A stretch of DNA of 64,000 nucleotides, from NCBI RefSeq assembly GCF_026805325.1, contig NZ_JAPRAT010000001.1, positions 124,001-188,000 on the forward strand. The letters run 5' to 3'. This document shows positions 15,952 to 24,126 of the stretch, in pieces (positions within the stretch are counted from its first letter, which is position 1; each line of letters begins with the position of its first letter). A program made the position numbers and the translations under genes. Source of the stretch: Natronobacillus azotifigens. GTDB taxonomy: Bacteria; Bacillota; Bacilli; Bacillales; Amphibacillaceae. The notes under the pieces were generated by a model. The model saw nothing but the letters and a program-made list of their open reading frames with translations, searched no databases and was not told the DNA's origin.

Positions 15952-16851
15952 GTGTCTCCGTTTCCGACGCTAACTGAAATTGAATCGCGGTGTGCCAATA
16001 TGGCAAAACAATATCAAATTGATGAGTCTCTTTTTTATCCCGGAGCAACCGTCCGTAAGACTCCCACTTCAAAACAACGAGAATATCAAGTTGTTTAAGT
16101 GGGAGTAACGGACGCTAGCACCCCGAATGGTTCAAAGGCCTTTAGGTCATCCTTTAGGGCTAACAATCAGTGGGGGAATACCTAAAAACCCCCACTGATT
16201 GAAGTTTCACTTTATCAAATTATTGAGCATTGGGATGAACAGTCTGTTCCGATTGACGAAAAGTTATCAAAGAGTTTTCAAGAGTTGCTTTTACTCGTAT
16301 CTAAAGAAGTAGAAAAAATTGAAGGCATTACTGAGTTGACCCCGACGTGTCAAATGGGGTGTGCTTTTTGTTGCTATTTTCCTATTATTATTACAGAAAT
16401 GGAAGCTAAATTAATAAAACAGGTAATTCAAAATTTCCCCGAGGAGCGGAAAGTAAAGGTAACGGAACATTTAGCATAATATTATCAATGCAATGAAGGT
16501 AAAATTGATAGACTTACGAAACTAGATTTTAATGAAGATTCTTCTTTTAAAAAGAAATACCGAGAAAGTGAGCTAGCTTGTCCATTGTTAGATACGAAGA
16601 CGAATCAGTGTTTAGCCTATGAAGTACGTCCAATACCGTGTCGTACGTATGTAAATTATACAGATTCGGTAGTTTGTCAGAAAAATGCGATGCCCAAGGA
16701 GACGGTAAGTTTTGATTTTTTGTATTATTCTTATTTTGAAGCTTTCAATGATTTTCTGACTTGGCTCTATGAAGACGGTGACACGGGTATAGTTGAGTAT
16801 CCTGATGATATATATAAACAAGATTATCTTGTTCATTGGTTAAGAAGCTAA
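15952..16851 (+). pseudogene. YkgJ/CxxCxxCC-family gene split by a family-1 repeat and a nonsense codon
   Basis: The reading frame starts at GTG 15952 after AGGAAGTGAT and reads MSPFPTLTEIESRCANMAKQ. It is interrupted by the repeat at 16034-16215 and resumes in the same frame (QIIEHWDEQSVPIDEKLS). It then hits a TAA at 16477-16479 and continues in frame (YYQCNEGKIDRL) to 16851. The metal-binding pattern of the YkgJ family is visible: CQMGCAFCC, then SELACPLLD and CLAYEVRPIPCRTY. Removing the repeat plus one TTTAT restores ESLFYQIIEHWDE without a frame change. The gene is therefore disabled twice, with the repeat a true insertion. Confidence 0.9.
16034..16215 (+). repeat. Family-1 dispersed repeat, copy 5 (long form), inserted in a gene
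   Basis: This is a 182-bp copy with perfect structure. Left hairpin outer arms CGTCCGT (16050-16056) and ACGGACG (16108-16114) enclose ACTCCCACTT/AAGTGGGAGT and AAACAAC/GTTGTTT. The right hairpin arms are CAATCAGTGGGGG (16164-16176) and CCCCCACTGATTG (16189-16201). TTTAT lies at 16034-16038 and 16211-16215. The insertion adds exactly 177 bp to the host gene. Confidence 0.96.
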
Positions 16852-16892
16852 CTGAGAGGTCTGAGAATCGACTGTTTCTAAAATGAGAGATA

Positions 16893-16926
16893 TAAAAAAG
16901 CGACGTTGCATTAACGTCGCTTTTTA
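16893..16926. terminator. Bidirectional terminator between the broken gene and ktrB
   Basis: The stem AAAAAGCGACGTT / AACGTCGCTTTTT with a 5-nt loop has T runs on both strands. Confidence 0.88.
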
Positions 16927-16928
16927 CT

Positions 16929-18260
16929 TTATCCTGTAAAAATATCCCCTTTTGGATAAGAGATTTTTGGTTTGACTGATTTTGCTAGTGCAAAGGCGAC
17001 TGTTAGCGGACCAACACGTCCAATAAACATCAGTGCCATGATGATGGGTTTACCTAAATCAGATAACTGTTCGGTTAAGCCAATCGAAAGGCCAACGGTT
17101 CCAAATGCAGAAAATGCTTCAAACGCAATCAGAAAAATTGAAGTGTTTTCTGTAAGAGATAATAGAAAAATAGCACTAAAAATCATAATAAGACTAATAA
17201 CAATAATAGCTAATGATCGATGTATAATATTCAGTGGAATACTACTACGAAATAATTGTACTTCATTTTTTCCTCGTAAGTAAGAAAAAACAGCAATGAA
17301 AATAATGATAAACGTTGTAAGTTTGACCCCACTTCCAGTAGAAGCGCTACCAGCACCGATAAACATTAATAATATCGTTAAGAGCAGTGAATTATCATTC
17401 ATTGCACTAATGTCAATGGAATTAAAACCTGCTGTTCTAGGTGTTACTGCTTGAAAATAACTGGCCCACAATTGATCTTGTGTAGATAATACCCCTAAAG
17501 TTTCTGGGTTTTGATATTCTAATAGAAAAATTGTTAGCATAGCGATAATATTCACGAGAAGTGTTCCGACTAACATGACCTTCGTATGTAGACTATATTG
17601 TCGGGCTTTTTTCTTTGTCATTATTTCATAAATAACCGTAAATCCAATCCCACCAGTAATAAATAATACAGTAATGATAATGTTGATGACTGGATCACCA
17701 ACATACCCACTTAAACTATCTGACCAGAGACTAAATCCGGCATTATTAAATGCAGATATAGAATGAAAGAAACTTGTAAGTATACCAAATCCCCATCCAT
17801 GTTCAGGAACCCAACGGATTGCAAGCAGAAGTGCTGCAATTGTCTCAATGATAATGGCAAAGCAGAAGAGTGTCTTAATTAAACGTACTACTCCTCCAAT
17901 CGAAGTTTGATTCAGCGATTCTTGAATTAGTATTCGTTCTTTCAAGCCAATTTTTTTTCGTAATAACATAATAGTCATAACGGCAAAAGTCATTAGTCCT
18001 AAGCCACCAATTTGAATTAAAATCATCAAAATGATCTGTCCAAAAACGGTGAAGGCAGTTCCAGTATCGACAACAATTAATCCCGTTACCGTTACAGCTG
18101 AAGTGGAGGTGAATGCAGCGTCTAACCATGAAATAGGTTCAACAGTACTCCAAGGTAACTTTAAACCAATCATACCGAAAAGAATAACAAGTCCAAAACC
18201 AAGTGCTAATACTTGTGGTGGAGAAAATTGTTTGGATTTTAATTGAGTGAACCATTTCAT
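16929..18260 (-). CDS. ktrB: potassium uptake channel subunit KtrB/KtrD
   Basis: This is a 443-residue membrane protein of the TrkH/KtrB family with four M1-P-M2 repeats. The selectivity-filter segments are visible as TSAVTVTGL, FNNAGFS, TPRTAGFN and AFGTVGLS, each with its conserved Gly. It conducts K+ (Na+-assisted in known Ktr systems) and is gated by the ring of the regulatory subunit encoded just upstream. The start overlaps the ktrA stop by one base. In B. subtilis the two-gene operon order is that of ktrAB rather than the separate ktrC and ktrD, which is why I use these symbols. Confidence 0.9.
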   Translation of the reverse strand: MKWFTQLKSKQFSPPQVLALGFGLVILFGMIGLKLPWSTVEPISWLDAAFTSTSAVTVTGLIVVDTGTAFTVFGQIILMILIQIGGLGLMTFAVMTIMLLRKKIGLKERILIQESLNQTSIGGVVRLIKTLFCFAIIIETIAALLLAIRWVPEHGWGFGILTSFFHSISAFNNAGFSLWSDSLSGYVGDPVINIIITVLFITGGIGFTVIYEIMTKKKARQYSLHTKVMLVGTLLVNIIAMLTIFLLEYQNPETLGVLSTQDQLWASYFQAVTPRTAGFNSIDISAMNDNSLLLTILLMFIGAGSASTGSGVKLTTFIIIFIAVFSYLRGKNEVQLFRSSIPLNIIHRSLAIIVISLIMIFSAIFLLSLTENTSIFLIAFEAFSAFGTVGLSIGLTEQLSDLGKPIIMALMFIGRVGPLTVAFALAKSVKPKISYPKGDIFTG

Positions 18261-18919
18261 TATAATTCCACCTTTTTAAATCGTTGAATATCGAGATTAT
18301 TCCCGATAATAAAAAGAACATTCCCTAAATCTAAGTCTAATTCAGGGGCAGGGTTAATATTAAGTTTACCGTTCTTTTTAACACCGAGTATCGTAAGACC
18401 ATATCGTGAACTTATATTTAGATCTAGTAATGATTTATTGCTTAGTTTATTTGTAGTGTTAATTTCTACAATACTGTATTCATCGGAAATCTCTATAAAA
18501 TCAAATAGTTGATCCTTTTTTAGGCGTTGAGCTAGGCGCTTGCCAATATCTTTTTCGGGATGAATAATCAAATCCGCACCAATTTTGTTGAGAATTTTAT
18601 GGTGATAGCTATTTCTAGCTTTTACCCATACATGCGTCGCTCCCATATCCTTTAAAATTATAGTAGTTAATATACTTGCTTGAATATCTTCACCGATCGC
18701 TACAATGACATAATCAAAATTTCGCAAACCAAGGGAGTGCAGAAGTTCTTCGTCTGTCGTATCTGCGACAACAGCATGGGTGGCTATTTTAGAATAGTCA
18801 TTTACCAATCGTTCTTCTTTATCAATTACTAAAACGTCATGCCCTAGACGAGCAAGCTCTTTACATATGCCTCCACCAAATTGTCCTAAACCGATGACGG
18901 CGATTTGTTTTTGTTTCAC
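18260..18919 (-). CDS. ktrA: potassium uptake regulatory subunit KtrA
   Basis: This 219-residue cytosolic RCK protein has an N-terminal Rossmann domain with VIGLGQFGGG (about 8-17) for ATP/ADP/NAD binding. A C-terminal RCK_C domain (from about residue 135) in this family binds cyclic-di-AMP. It forms an octameric ring on the KtrB dimer. The start is GTG at 18919 with AAAGGAGTTG upstream. In B. subtilis a cyclic-di-AMP riboswitch precedes ktrAB; I could not find one here, and a family-1 repeat lies 74 bp upstream of the start. Confidence 0.9.
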   Translation of the reverse strand: MKQKQIAVIGLGQFGGGICKELARLGHDVLVIDKEERLVNDYSKIATHAVVADTTDEELLHSLGLRNFDYVIVAIGEDIQASILTTIILKDMGATHVWVKARNSYHHKILNKIGADLIIHPEKDIGKRLAQRLKKDQLFDFIEISDEYSIVEINTTNKLSNKSLLDLNISSRYGLTILGVKKNGKLNINPAPELDLDLGNVLFIIGNNLDIQRFKKVEL

Positions 18920-18992
18920 GAATCTTTGTCAACTCCTTTATCCATAATCAAAAAAAGATGATTTTGGCTTGTAACATTTACGTGTGAATTAT

Positions 18993-19149
18993 TTTATCCC
19001 GGAGCAACCGTCCGTAAAACTCCCACTTCAAATCAACGAGAATACCAATTTGTTTAATTGGAAGTAACGGACGCTAGCACCCCGAATGGTTCACCTAACA
19101 ATCAGTGGAGGAGTACCTAATAACTCCACTGATTGAAGTTTCATTTTAT
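18993..19149 (+). repeat. Family-1 dispersed repeat, copy 6 (short form)
   Basis: This is a 157-bp copy with TTTAT on both sides, in the leader region of ktrAB in antisense orientation. The right hairpin shows a paired change: CAATCAGTGGAG pairs with CTCCACTGATTG, where other copies have GGGG and CCCC. The left hairpin has lost several pairs. Confidence 0.92.
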
Positions 19150-19475
19150 ATATCACTATAGCTAAATAACATAACTTTTAAGATACACCCCTAAATGTAC
19201 ATTGTCAATGTCTCTTTCGTTTTTTAACCTTTTGAGAGAAATCATAAGAGATAAACATTGATATAAATGTTAGGAAGGAGCTGTTTTCTTTTGATAACCT
19301 GTTGATAATTATAGGATTTTCACTTATATTTAATCTTATTCATTGATAGTTAGTACCAGTGTTTTATATTCTTCCGTACAGAAAATAAAGTGCATTTCAT
19401 ACACTGCTTAGAATCATTTGGTTGAGTTTTTTCGGTGGGAATTCTCGCAAATTATTAGGAAGGGGAAATATAACT
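19150..19475. other. AT-rich intergenic stretch between ktrA and the M20 amidohydrolase
   Basis: I see no gene and no structured RNA. It must hold the divergent promoters of ktrAB and the amidohydrolase, but no strong -35/-10 pair stands out. Confidence 0.4.
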
Positions 19476-20675
19476 ATGGAGATAAAAGATAAAAACGATT
19501 TAATTGCACAGATCACTAAGGAGATAAATCAGCAGGATCAAGAGGTTATCCAATGGAGAAGATACTTGCATCAGCATCCAGAACTGTCTTTTCAAGAGAC
19601 AGAAACCGCTTTGTTTATCGTGAATAAAATGGAAGAATTCGGATTTGATATTCAAACCAATATAGGAGGAAATGGCATCATTGCTACATTGACAGGTGGG
19701 AAACCCGGCAAGAGTATCGCATTTCGAGCTGACTTCGATGCATTACCCATCCAAGATGAAAAAGATGTTCCTTATCGCTCCCAACATCCTGGCATCATGC
19801 ATGCTTGCGGACATGATGGACATACCGCCGCATTACTAGGTTTTGCTAAGGTTTTAATTAAATATCAAGCTGAAATGAACGGAAACGTTGTGTTTATTTT
19901 TCAACCAGCGGAAGAAACCCCGCCTGGTGGAGCTAAAGCCATGCTTCAGGCAAATGATGAATTTCAGAAAATTGACTATGCTTTTGCCGCACATTTAGCT
20001 TCGGATTTACCAGTAGGTCAACTTGCATTAGGATCGGGCTATAGGATGGCAGCAGTAGATAAGTTTGCTATTACGATAAAAGGAAGAGGTGGTCATGGAG
20101 CAAGACCACAAGATGCTAATGATCCCATCGTAATTGGTAGCGACATGGTAAATGCTCTACAAAAAATCGTTAGTCGTCGTATTGACCCACTTGCTTCTGC
20201 GGTTGTTACAATTGGGGTATTTCAATCAGGCAATGCGTTTAACGTAATTCCAGATAGCGCGAAATTAGAAGGTACCGTACGTTCTTTTAACCAAGAAATT
20301 CGCAATCAGGTGGAAGAAAATATCCGGGCGATCGTAAACGGAATCGCTACAGCTTATGATGCAAATGTTGAAATTGAGTATTTGCGAGGATATCCAGCTC
20401 TTTATAATGATCCACAGGTAACGAAGCAGGTAGAGAAGCAATTCACAGAAGGATTTGATCAACATAATGTCGTAGAATTTGAGCCGATGATGGGAGCTGA
20501 AGATTTCTCCTACTTTTTAGAAGCTATTCCAGGAACGTATTTCCGAGTAGGTTCACAAAATGAATCACCTAGTACATCATATCCTCACCATCATCCACTA
20601 TTTGATATGGATGAGCGTGCATTGAAAAACATTCAATTGGCATTCTTAGCAATAGCTTCTGCATATGTTTTTTAA
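19476..20675 (+). CDS. M20 family amidohydrolase (amino-acid amide/N-acyl hydrolase)
   Basis: This 399-residue cytosolic metalloenzyme belongs to the hippurate hydrolase/IAA-amino acid hydrolase group. Metal ligands are visible: Cys111 and His113 in HACGHDGH, Glu146-Glu147 in PAEETPPGG, a His in AAHLASDLP, and a late His in SYPHHHPLFD. The dimerisation domain includes GRGGHGARPQ. It cleaves an N-acyl or amide bond from an amino acid; the substrate is unknown. I start at ATG 19476, about 10 nt after AGGAAGGGG; a frame 18 codons longer has no ribosome site. A strong terminator follows. Confidence 0.88.
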   Translation: MEIKDKNDLIAQITKEINQQDQEVIQWRRYLHQHPELSFQETETALFIVNKMEEFGFDIQTNIGGNGIIATLTGGKPGKSIAFRADFDALPIQDEKDVPYRSQHPGIMHACGHDGHTAALLGFAKVLIKYQAEMNGNVVFIFQPAEETPPGGAKAMLQANDEFQKIDYAFAAHLASDLPVGQLALGSGYRMAAVDKFAITIKGRGGHGARPQDANDPIVIGSDMVNALQKIVSRRIDPLASAVVTIGVFQSGNAFNVIPDSAKLEGTVRSFNQEIRNQVEENIRAIVNGIATAYDANVEIEYLRGYPALYNDPQVTKQVEKQFTEGFDQHNVVEFEPMMGAEDFSYFLEAIPGTYFRVGSQNESPSTSYPHHHPLFDMDERALKNIQLAFLAIASAYVF

Positions 20676-20680
20676 AATCT

Positions 20681-20730
20681 ATTCAAACCAAAAAATTCAC
20701 CCGCTATGCAGGTGAATTTTTGGTTTGAAT
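20681..20730 (+). terminator. Terminator after the M20 amidohydrolase
   Basis: Arms of about 20 bp (ATTCAAACCAAAAAATTCAC and its complement at 20711-20730) enclose a short loop. Confidence 0.85.
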
Positions 20731-20863
20731 ATCACGTTTTGCTCGATTATGAACTATTAATGGCTATTCGGAGATAATTTGATAGGTATTCATACCATCA
20801 TCGTCGTTGTTTATCCCGGGATAAAAATATAGGGAGTCTAATTTCCCAGATAATGAAAGTTGG

Positions 20864-21547
20864 TTGATTAAGATGCGCCAAAAAGATCAAGGGCTACTAT
20901 TGATGTTGGTAGTTGTTATTGCGTGTGTGATTATGGCTTTTGTGGATATTGTATCACCAAACTATCCAATTAAGTCAGCAGGAAAAATTCTATTGTTTCT
21001 TGTTGTTCCTCTAGCTTATCGTAGATTAAATAGATCTGTTTCTTATCGTGAATTATTCATCCTTTCTAAACAGAATAGGAAGGGTACAATAATCTTTGCT
21101 GCTGTTGTTTATGTATTTATTATTCTCGCTTATTTTTCAATAGGGACTTATTTTGATTTTTCTAATGTTACGGTAGCACTTGAAAATAATATTGGGGTAA
21201 ACGCAAAAAATTTTATCTTTGTTGCACTTTATATTGCTATTGTCAATTCTTTATTGGAAGAGTTTTTCTTTCGGGGATTTGCTTTTTTAACTTTAAAGAA
21301 ATTTACAACGAGAAAATTCGCCTATGTGTTTAGTGCAGGTGTTTTTTCGGTTTATCATGTCGCAATTATGACGAGTTGGTTTACACCAGGCCTATTTATT
21401 TTATTAATTGTTAGTTTGTTTGTTGCGGGTTTATTTTTTAATTGGTTAAATGAACGAGCAGGAAGCATTTACCCTTCGTGGATTGTGCATGCAAGTGCGA
21501 ACTTCGCAATAAATACAATTGGTTTACTATTATTTGAAATCATTTAA
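20864..21547 (+). CDS. CPBP family intramembrane metalloprotease
   Basis: This 227-residue polytopic membrane protein has about six segments. It carries the CPBP (CAAX protease/bacteriocin-processing, Abi) motifs: EExxxR as NSLLEEFFFRGF (Glu132, Glu133, Arg137), the second His in FSVYHVA (His165), and HASANF (His209). Family members cleave membrane-embedded or bacteriocin-type peptides, or help in self-immunity. No bacteriocin gene is nearby. The start is unsure: TTG at 20864 or ATG at 20873, with only AAAGTTGG upstream. Confidence 0.85.
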   Translation: MIKMRQKDQGLLLMLVVVIACVIMAFVDIVSPNYPIKSAGKILLFLVVPLAYRRLNRSVSYRELFILSKQNRKGTIIFAAVVYVFIILAYFSIGTYFDFSNVTVALENNIGVNAKNFIFVALYIAIVNSLLEEFFFRGFAFLTLKKFTTRKFAYVFSAGVFSVYHVAIMTSWFTPGLFILLIVSLFVAGLFFNWLNERAGSIYPSWIVHASANFAINTIGLLLFEII

Positions 21548-21581
21548 AACGCTGAACTTATCGAGCGTTGTGCTCAATGAT

Positions 21582-22715
21582 TCAATTCTTTCTATATTTC
21601 GTAGAATGTTTAGGTTTATTTGAAACCAATCCCCTTATTTTTAGTACAATAAAGTAGATAAGGGGAATGAAAGCTACTGACCATCCGAAGCCAGACCAGG
21701 CTTCGGTAATAAAGTAATTGATCTCCGTCGCGCTTCCATCCAACTGCATACTATAACCAAACATGAATAAACCCATTGGAGGAACTAACAGTCGATAATT
21801 TTGAACTTTTAGTAGTTTTGCTAGAACAAGAATAGCCCCATATAGCGTTATGCTAATTTTAACAACAATGCCTACAAACCAAATGGAGACCAAAATTGGA
21901 TCGAGATTTTCAATAAAGTTACCAATACTAATTTGGCGTATCACCTCTAAGACAGGGTAAGTTAAATCACTAGCATAATACGGTCTAAATAGGATAATAG
22001 TTACCAATAAGTTAGGTAAAACTAAAATAATGTTTACCCCTATTCCAATACTAATCGATTTTATCGTTTTTTTTGAATCACGAATCCAATGGTAAAACAG
22101 TAAAATGAGGATTAAATCTGTAAACCAAGGAACAGTAAACATCGTTGTTTTCGCGATTGGAGCCATTTGAATATGGTTAAAAAATGCAATGAGTATATCA
22201 TATTCTAGATCAGTAGCAATGAGTATAGGTATGGAAACTGCTGCTGCTATCGTGAAAAAGAAAAATAATTGGACGAACCTGAAAATAGGTTCTAAGCCAG
22301 ACCAGGTGGCAACAACAGCAAGTAAACTTAAACAAATAGCAATTACCCGATCTGGTGTAGTAGGTAAATACGTTTGGACCAAAAAATCCTGGAATAATCT
22401 CGATACAAGCGCTGAATAATGAAAAAAGTAAAAACCAATGTAAAACAAAAAAAAGTTGTGAACCCACTTTGATACAATTTTATCTCCGTTTTCTAAAAGT
22501 GAATTGTTTGGAATTTTTTCACAGACGTAAGAAGCAATATAGAGAAAGACTAGAGCTATAATAGCACCACAGATAAATGAAACCCATGATGAGTAGCTAC
22601 CTATTTCAATAATAGGGTTAATTAAAAAACCGATTGTGGTAGAAAAAAGATATACAGTTGTAAACATCATTAACTGTAGTTGAGTAACTTGCTCTACCTT
22701 TTTCATTCTCGCCAT
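21582..22715 (-). CDS. GerAB-type germination permease (B subunit)
   Basis: This 377-residue membrane protein with about ten segments belongs to the spore-germination family of the APC transporter superfamily (GerAB/GerKB). This subunit binds the germinant in the inner spore membrane. It starts MARMKKVEQVTQLQLMMFTT, a typical entry into the first segment. Its start overlaps the stop of a 79-residue membrane protein by 13 bp. It is the last gene of a four-gene receptor operon. The germinant cannot be predicted. Confidence 0.9.
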   Translation of the reverse strand: MARMKKVEQVTQLQLMMFTTVYLFSTTIGFLINPIIEIGSYSSWVSFICGAIIALVFLYIASYVCEKIPNNSLLENGDKIVSKWVHNFFLFYIGFYFFHYSALVSRLFQDFLVQTYLPTTPDRVIAICLSLLAVVATWSGLEPIFRFVQLFFFFTIAAAVSIPILIATDLEYDILIAFFNHIQMAPIAKTTMFTVPWFTDLILILLFYHWIRDSKKTIKSISIGIGVNIILVLPNLLVTIILFRPYYASDLTYPVLEVIRQISIGNFIENLDPILVSIWFVGIVVKISITLYGAILVLAKLLKVQNYRLLVPPMGLFMFGYSMQLDGSATEINYFITEAWSGFGWSVAFIPLIYFIVLKIRGLVSNKPKHSTKYRKN

Positions 22716-22942
22716 CCTTTCAATGTTAGAAAATTTTGTAGAGGGTTAAATACTATATCTAAATAAAAATGGGGAGAAGTTACATGATCACTTTCCAAAG
22801 AAATAACCCATCCAATGTAGATAATAGCTAAAAATAATAGGGGGAACACCTTCACATAAGTAATATATTGTTCTTTTTTTCTTTTTAAGTAAATCCATTC
22901 AAGCCAAAAAACACTTATTCCTAAAAAAAGGACGCCAATCAT
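22703..22942 (-). CDS. small two-segment membrane protein, candidate receptor D subunit
   Basis: This 79-residue protein has two hydrophobic segments (about 3-19 and 31-48) and a short polar tail. It lies between the C and B subunit genes of a germinant receptor, overlapping the B gene. Size, topology and position match the D-subunit proteins found with some GerA-family receptors, which modulate the receptor. I do not recognise a diagnostic motif, so the role rests on context. Confidence 0.65.
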   Translation of the reverse strand: MIGVLFLGISVFWLEWIYLKRKKEQYITYVKVFPLLFLAIIYIGWVISLESDHVTSPHFYLDIVFNPLQNFLTLKGWRE

Positions 22943-22957
22943 ATCTTCACCATCCCA

Positions 22958-24121
22958 TTATCTATTTTCTTCCCAAAGAGGTCTTTTGGTAGCACCTGGA
23001 CGCTTAATTTTTATGGTGATCTTGCTTTCTAATTCTATATTCTTGTAGTGTTCTGGCCAATCATCCTTTAACTCTTTCCATTCATTAGGATGGTACCATT
23101 CAAAATATTCCCCTAAATTAAACACATCTGCTCCTATCTCTTGAGTTTTCTGAAAAGCACTTTGTATTCTATCTTCAAGAGCCTTGGCAATTTCCACTTC
23201 CAACTTTGTTAATGTGCTAGGATCTGAAATGTTTATTTCTGAGTCGACGGATAACAAATCGTCTTTTACTTTAATCTCTAGTTGGAAACCTAATTGGTTA
23301 TTCTCCTTGATTATCGGGTTCTTTTTAATGACTGAATCCAATACGATAATACTGATCGGTTTCCCATCTGTAAACGAGTCGATGGTAATCACAGATTCCC
23401 TCGTTATCCTTTCGAACCAGAGAGCCCCTCTCATATCTTGTTCGGATAATTCATCAACCATTTTCCCTTTCCGAAATAAGGCAGCTCCACCTGTGCCTAC
23501 CCAGGTCCTTACTTTTTGTTCCTCGCTTAACATTGGTTCTTCTCCCACCGTTAGCATTGGTGCAAGCATGTTACCTCCGTAATAATAAACCCTTAGAAAA
23601 TCTGCTACAGTTGTTCTAACAGTCACCTCTTGCTGAATGAACTTATGAAGTACCTCTGCTGGAAAGCGTTCAAATGCCGGTGTCAACTTCGTAATATCAA
23701 TCGCTTTCCCTGGCGCTATCAATACAAGACTTTTCGAATGAAAAGCAGGTTGTCTTGAGAAAAATTCTAGTGGTTCATATACACCGTTTTTTGCGAATTC
23801 CTCACTGAATACAATGATTCGAGTGTGTCCCCAAGAGATATGTCTTGTGATGTCAGATTGAATTTTTCGATATGCAGCCGCTACATTTTCAGCTTCGTGA
23901 GTAACCGTGGTATAGATGTTTCCTTCTACTTGCCCACCCAAATTTCCAGGAACCATTCTGCTAGGTAAAGGAAAACCTAACGTTAACTCCACATTTCCAT
24001 CTTTTCCTTGATCGATAAAAACAGCAGTCACGAAGGCATTATCATTAATTTCGACGCTCGACCAACAGCCTGTTAAAAAAAACAATACAACAAACAGTAA
24101 TAGATAAAAGTTGTATTTCAT
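22958..24121 (-). CDS. GerAC-type germination lipoprotein (C subunit)
   Basis: This 387-residue lipoprotein has signal MKYNFYLLLFVVLFFLTGC and the family entry CWSSVEINDNAFVTAVFID. Further matches are YRKIQSDITRHISWGHTRIIVFSEEFAK and GTGGAALFRKGKMVDELSE. In the family the three-domain protein is anchored on the outer face of the inner spore membrane as part of the A-B-C receptor. It starts 6 bp after the A-subunit stop. Confidence 0.92.
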   Translation of the reverse strand: MKYNFYLLLFVVLFFLTGCWSSVEINDNAFVTAVFIDQGKDGNVELTLGFPLPSRMVPGNLGGQVEGNIYTTVTHEAENVAAAYRKIQSDITRHISWGHTRIIVFSEEFAKNGVYEPLEFFSRQPAFHSKSLVLIAPGKAIDITKLTPAFERFPAEVLHKFIQQEVTVRTTVADFLRVYYYGGNMLAPMLTVGEEPMLSEEQKVRTWVGTGGAALFRKGKMVDELSEQDMRGALWFERITRESVITIDSFTDGKPISIIVLDSVIKKNPIIKENNQLGFQLEIKVKDDLLSVDSEINISDPSTLTKLEVEIAKALEDRIQSAFQKTQEIGADVFNLGEYFEWYHPNEWKELKDDWPEHYKNIELESKITIKIKRPGATKRPLWEENR

Positions 24122-24126
24122 TAATC

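Noticed and set aside
18920..19421. Cyclic-di-AMP (ydaO-type) riboswitch before ktrA
   Set aside because: Expected from B. subtilis, but I could not find its conserved motifs; the region holds a repeat copy and plain AT-rich DNA.
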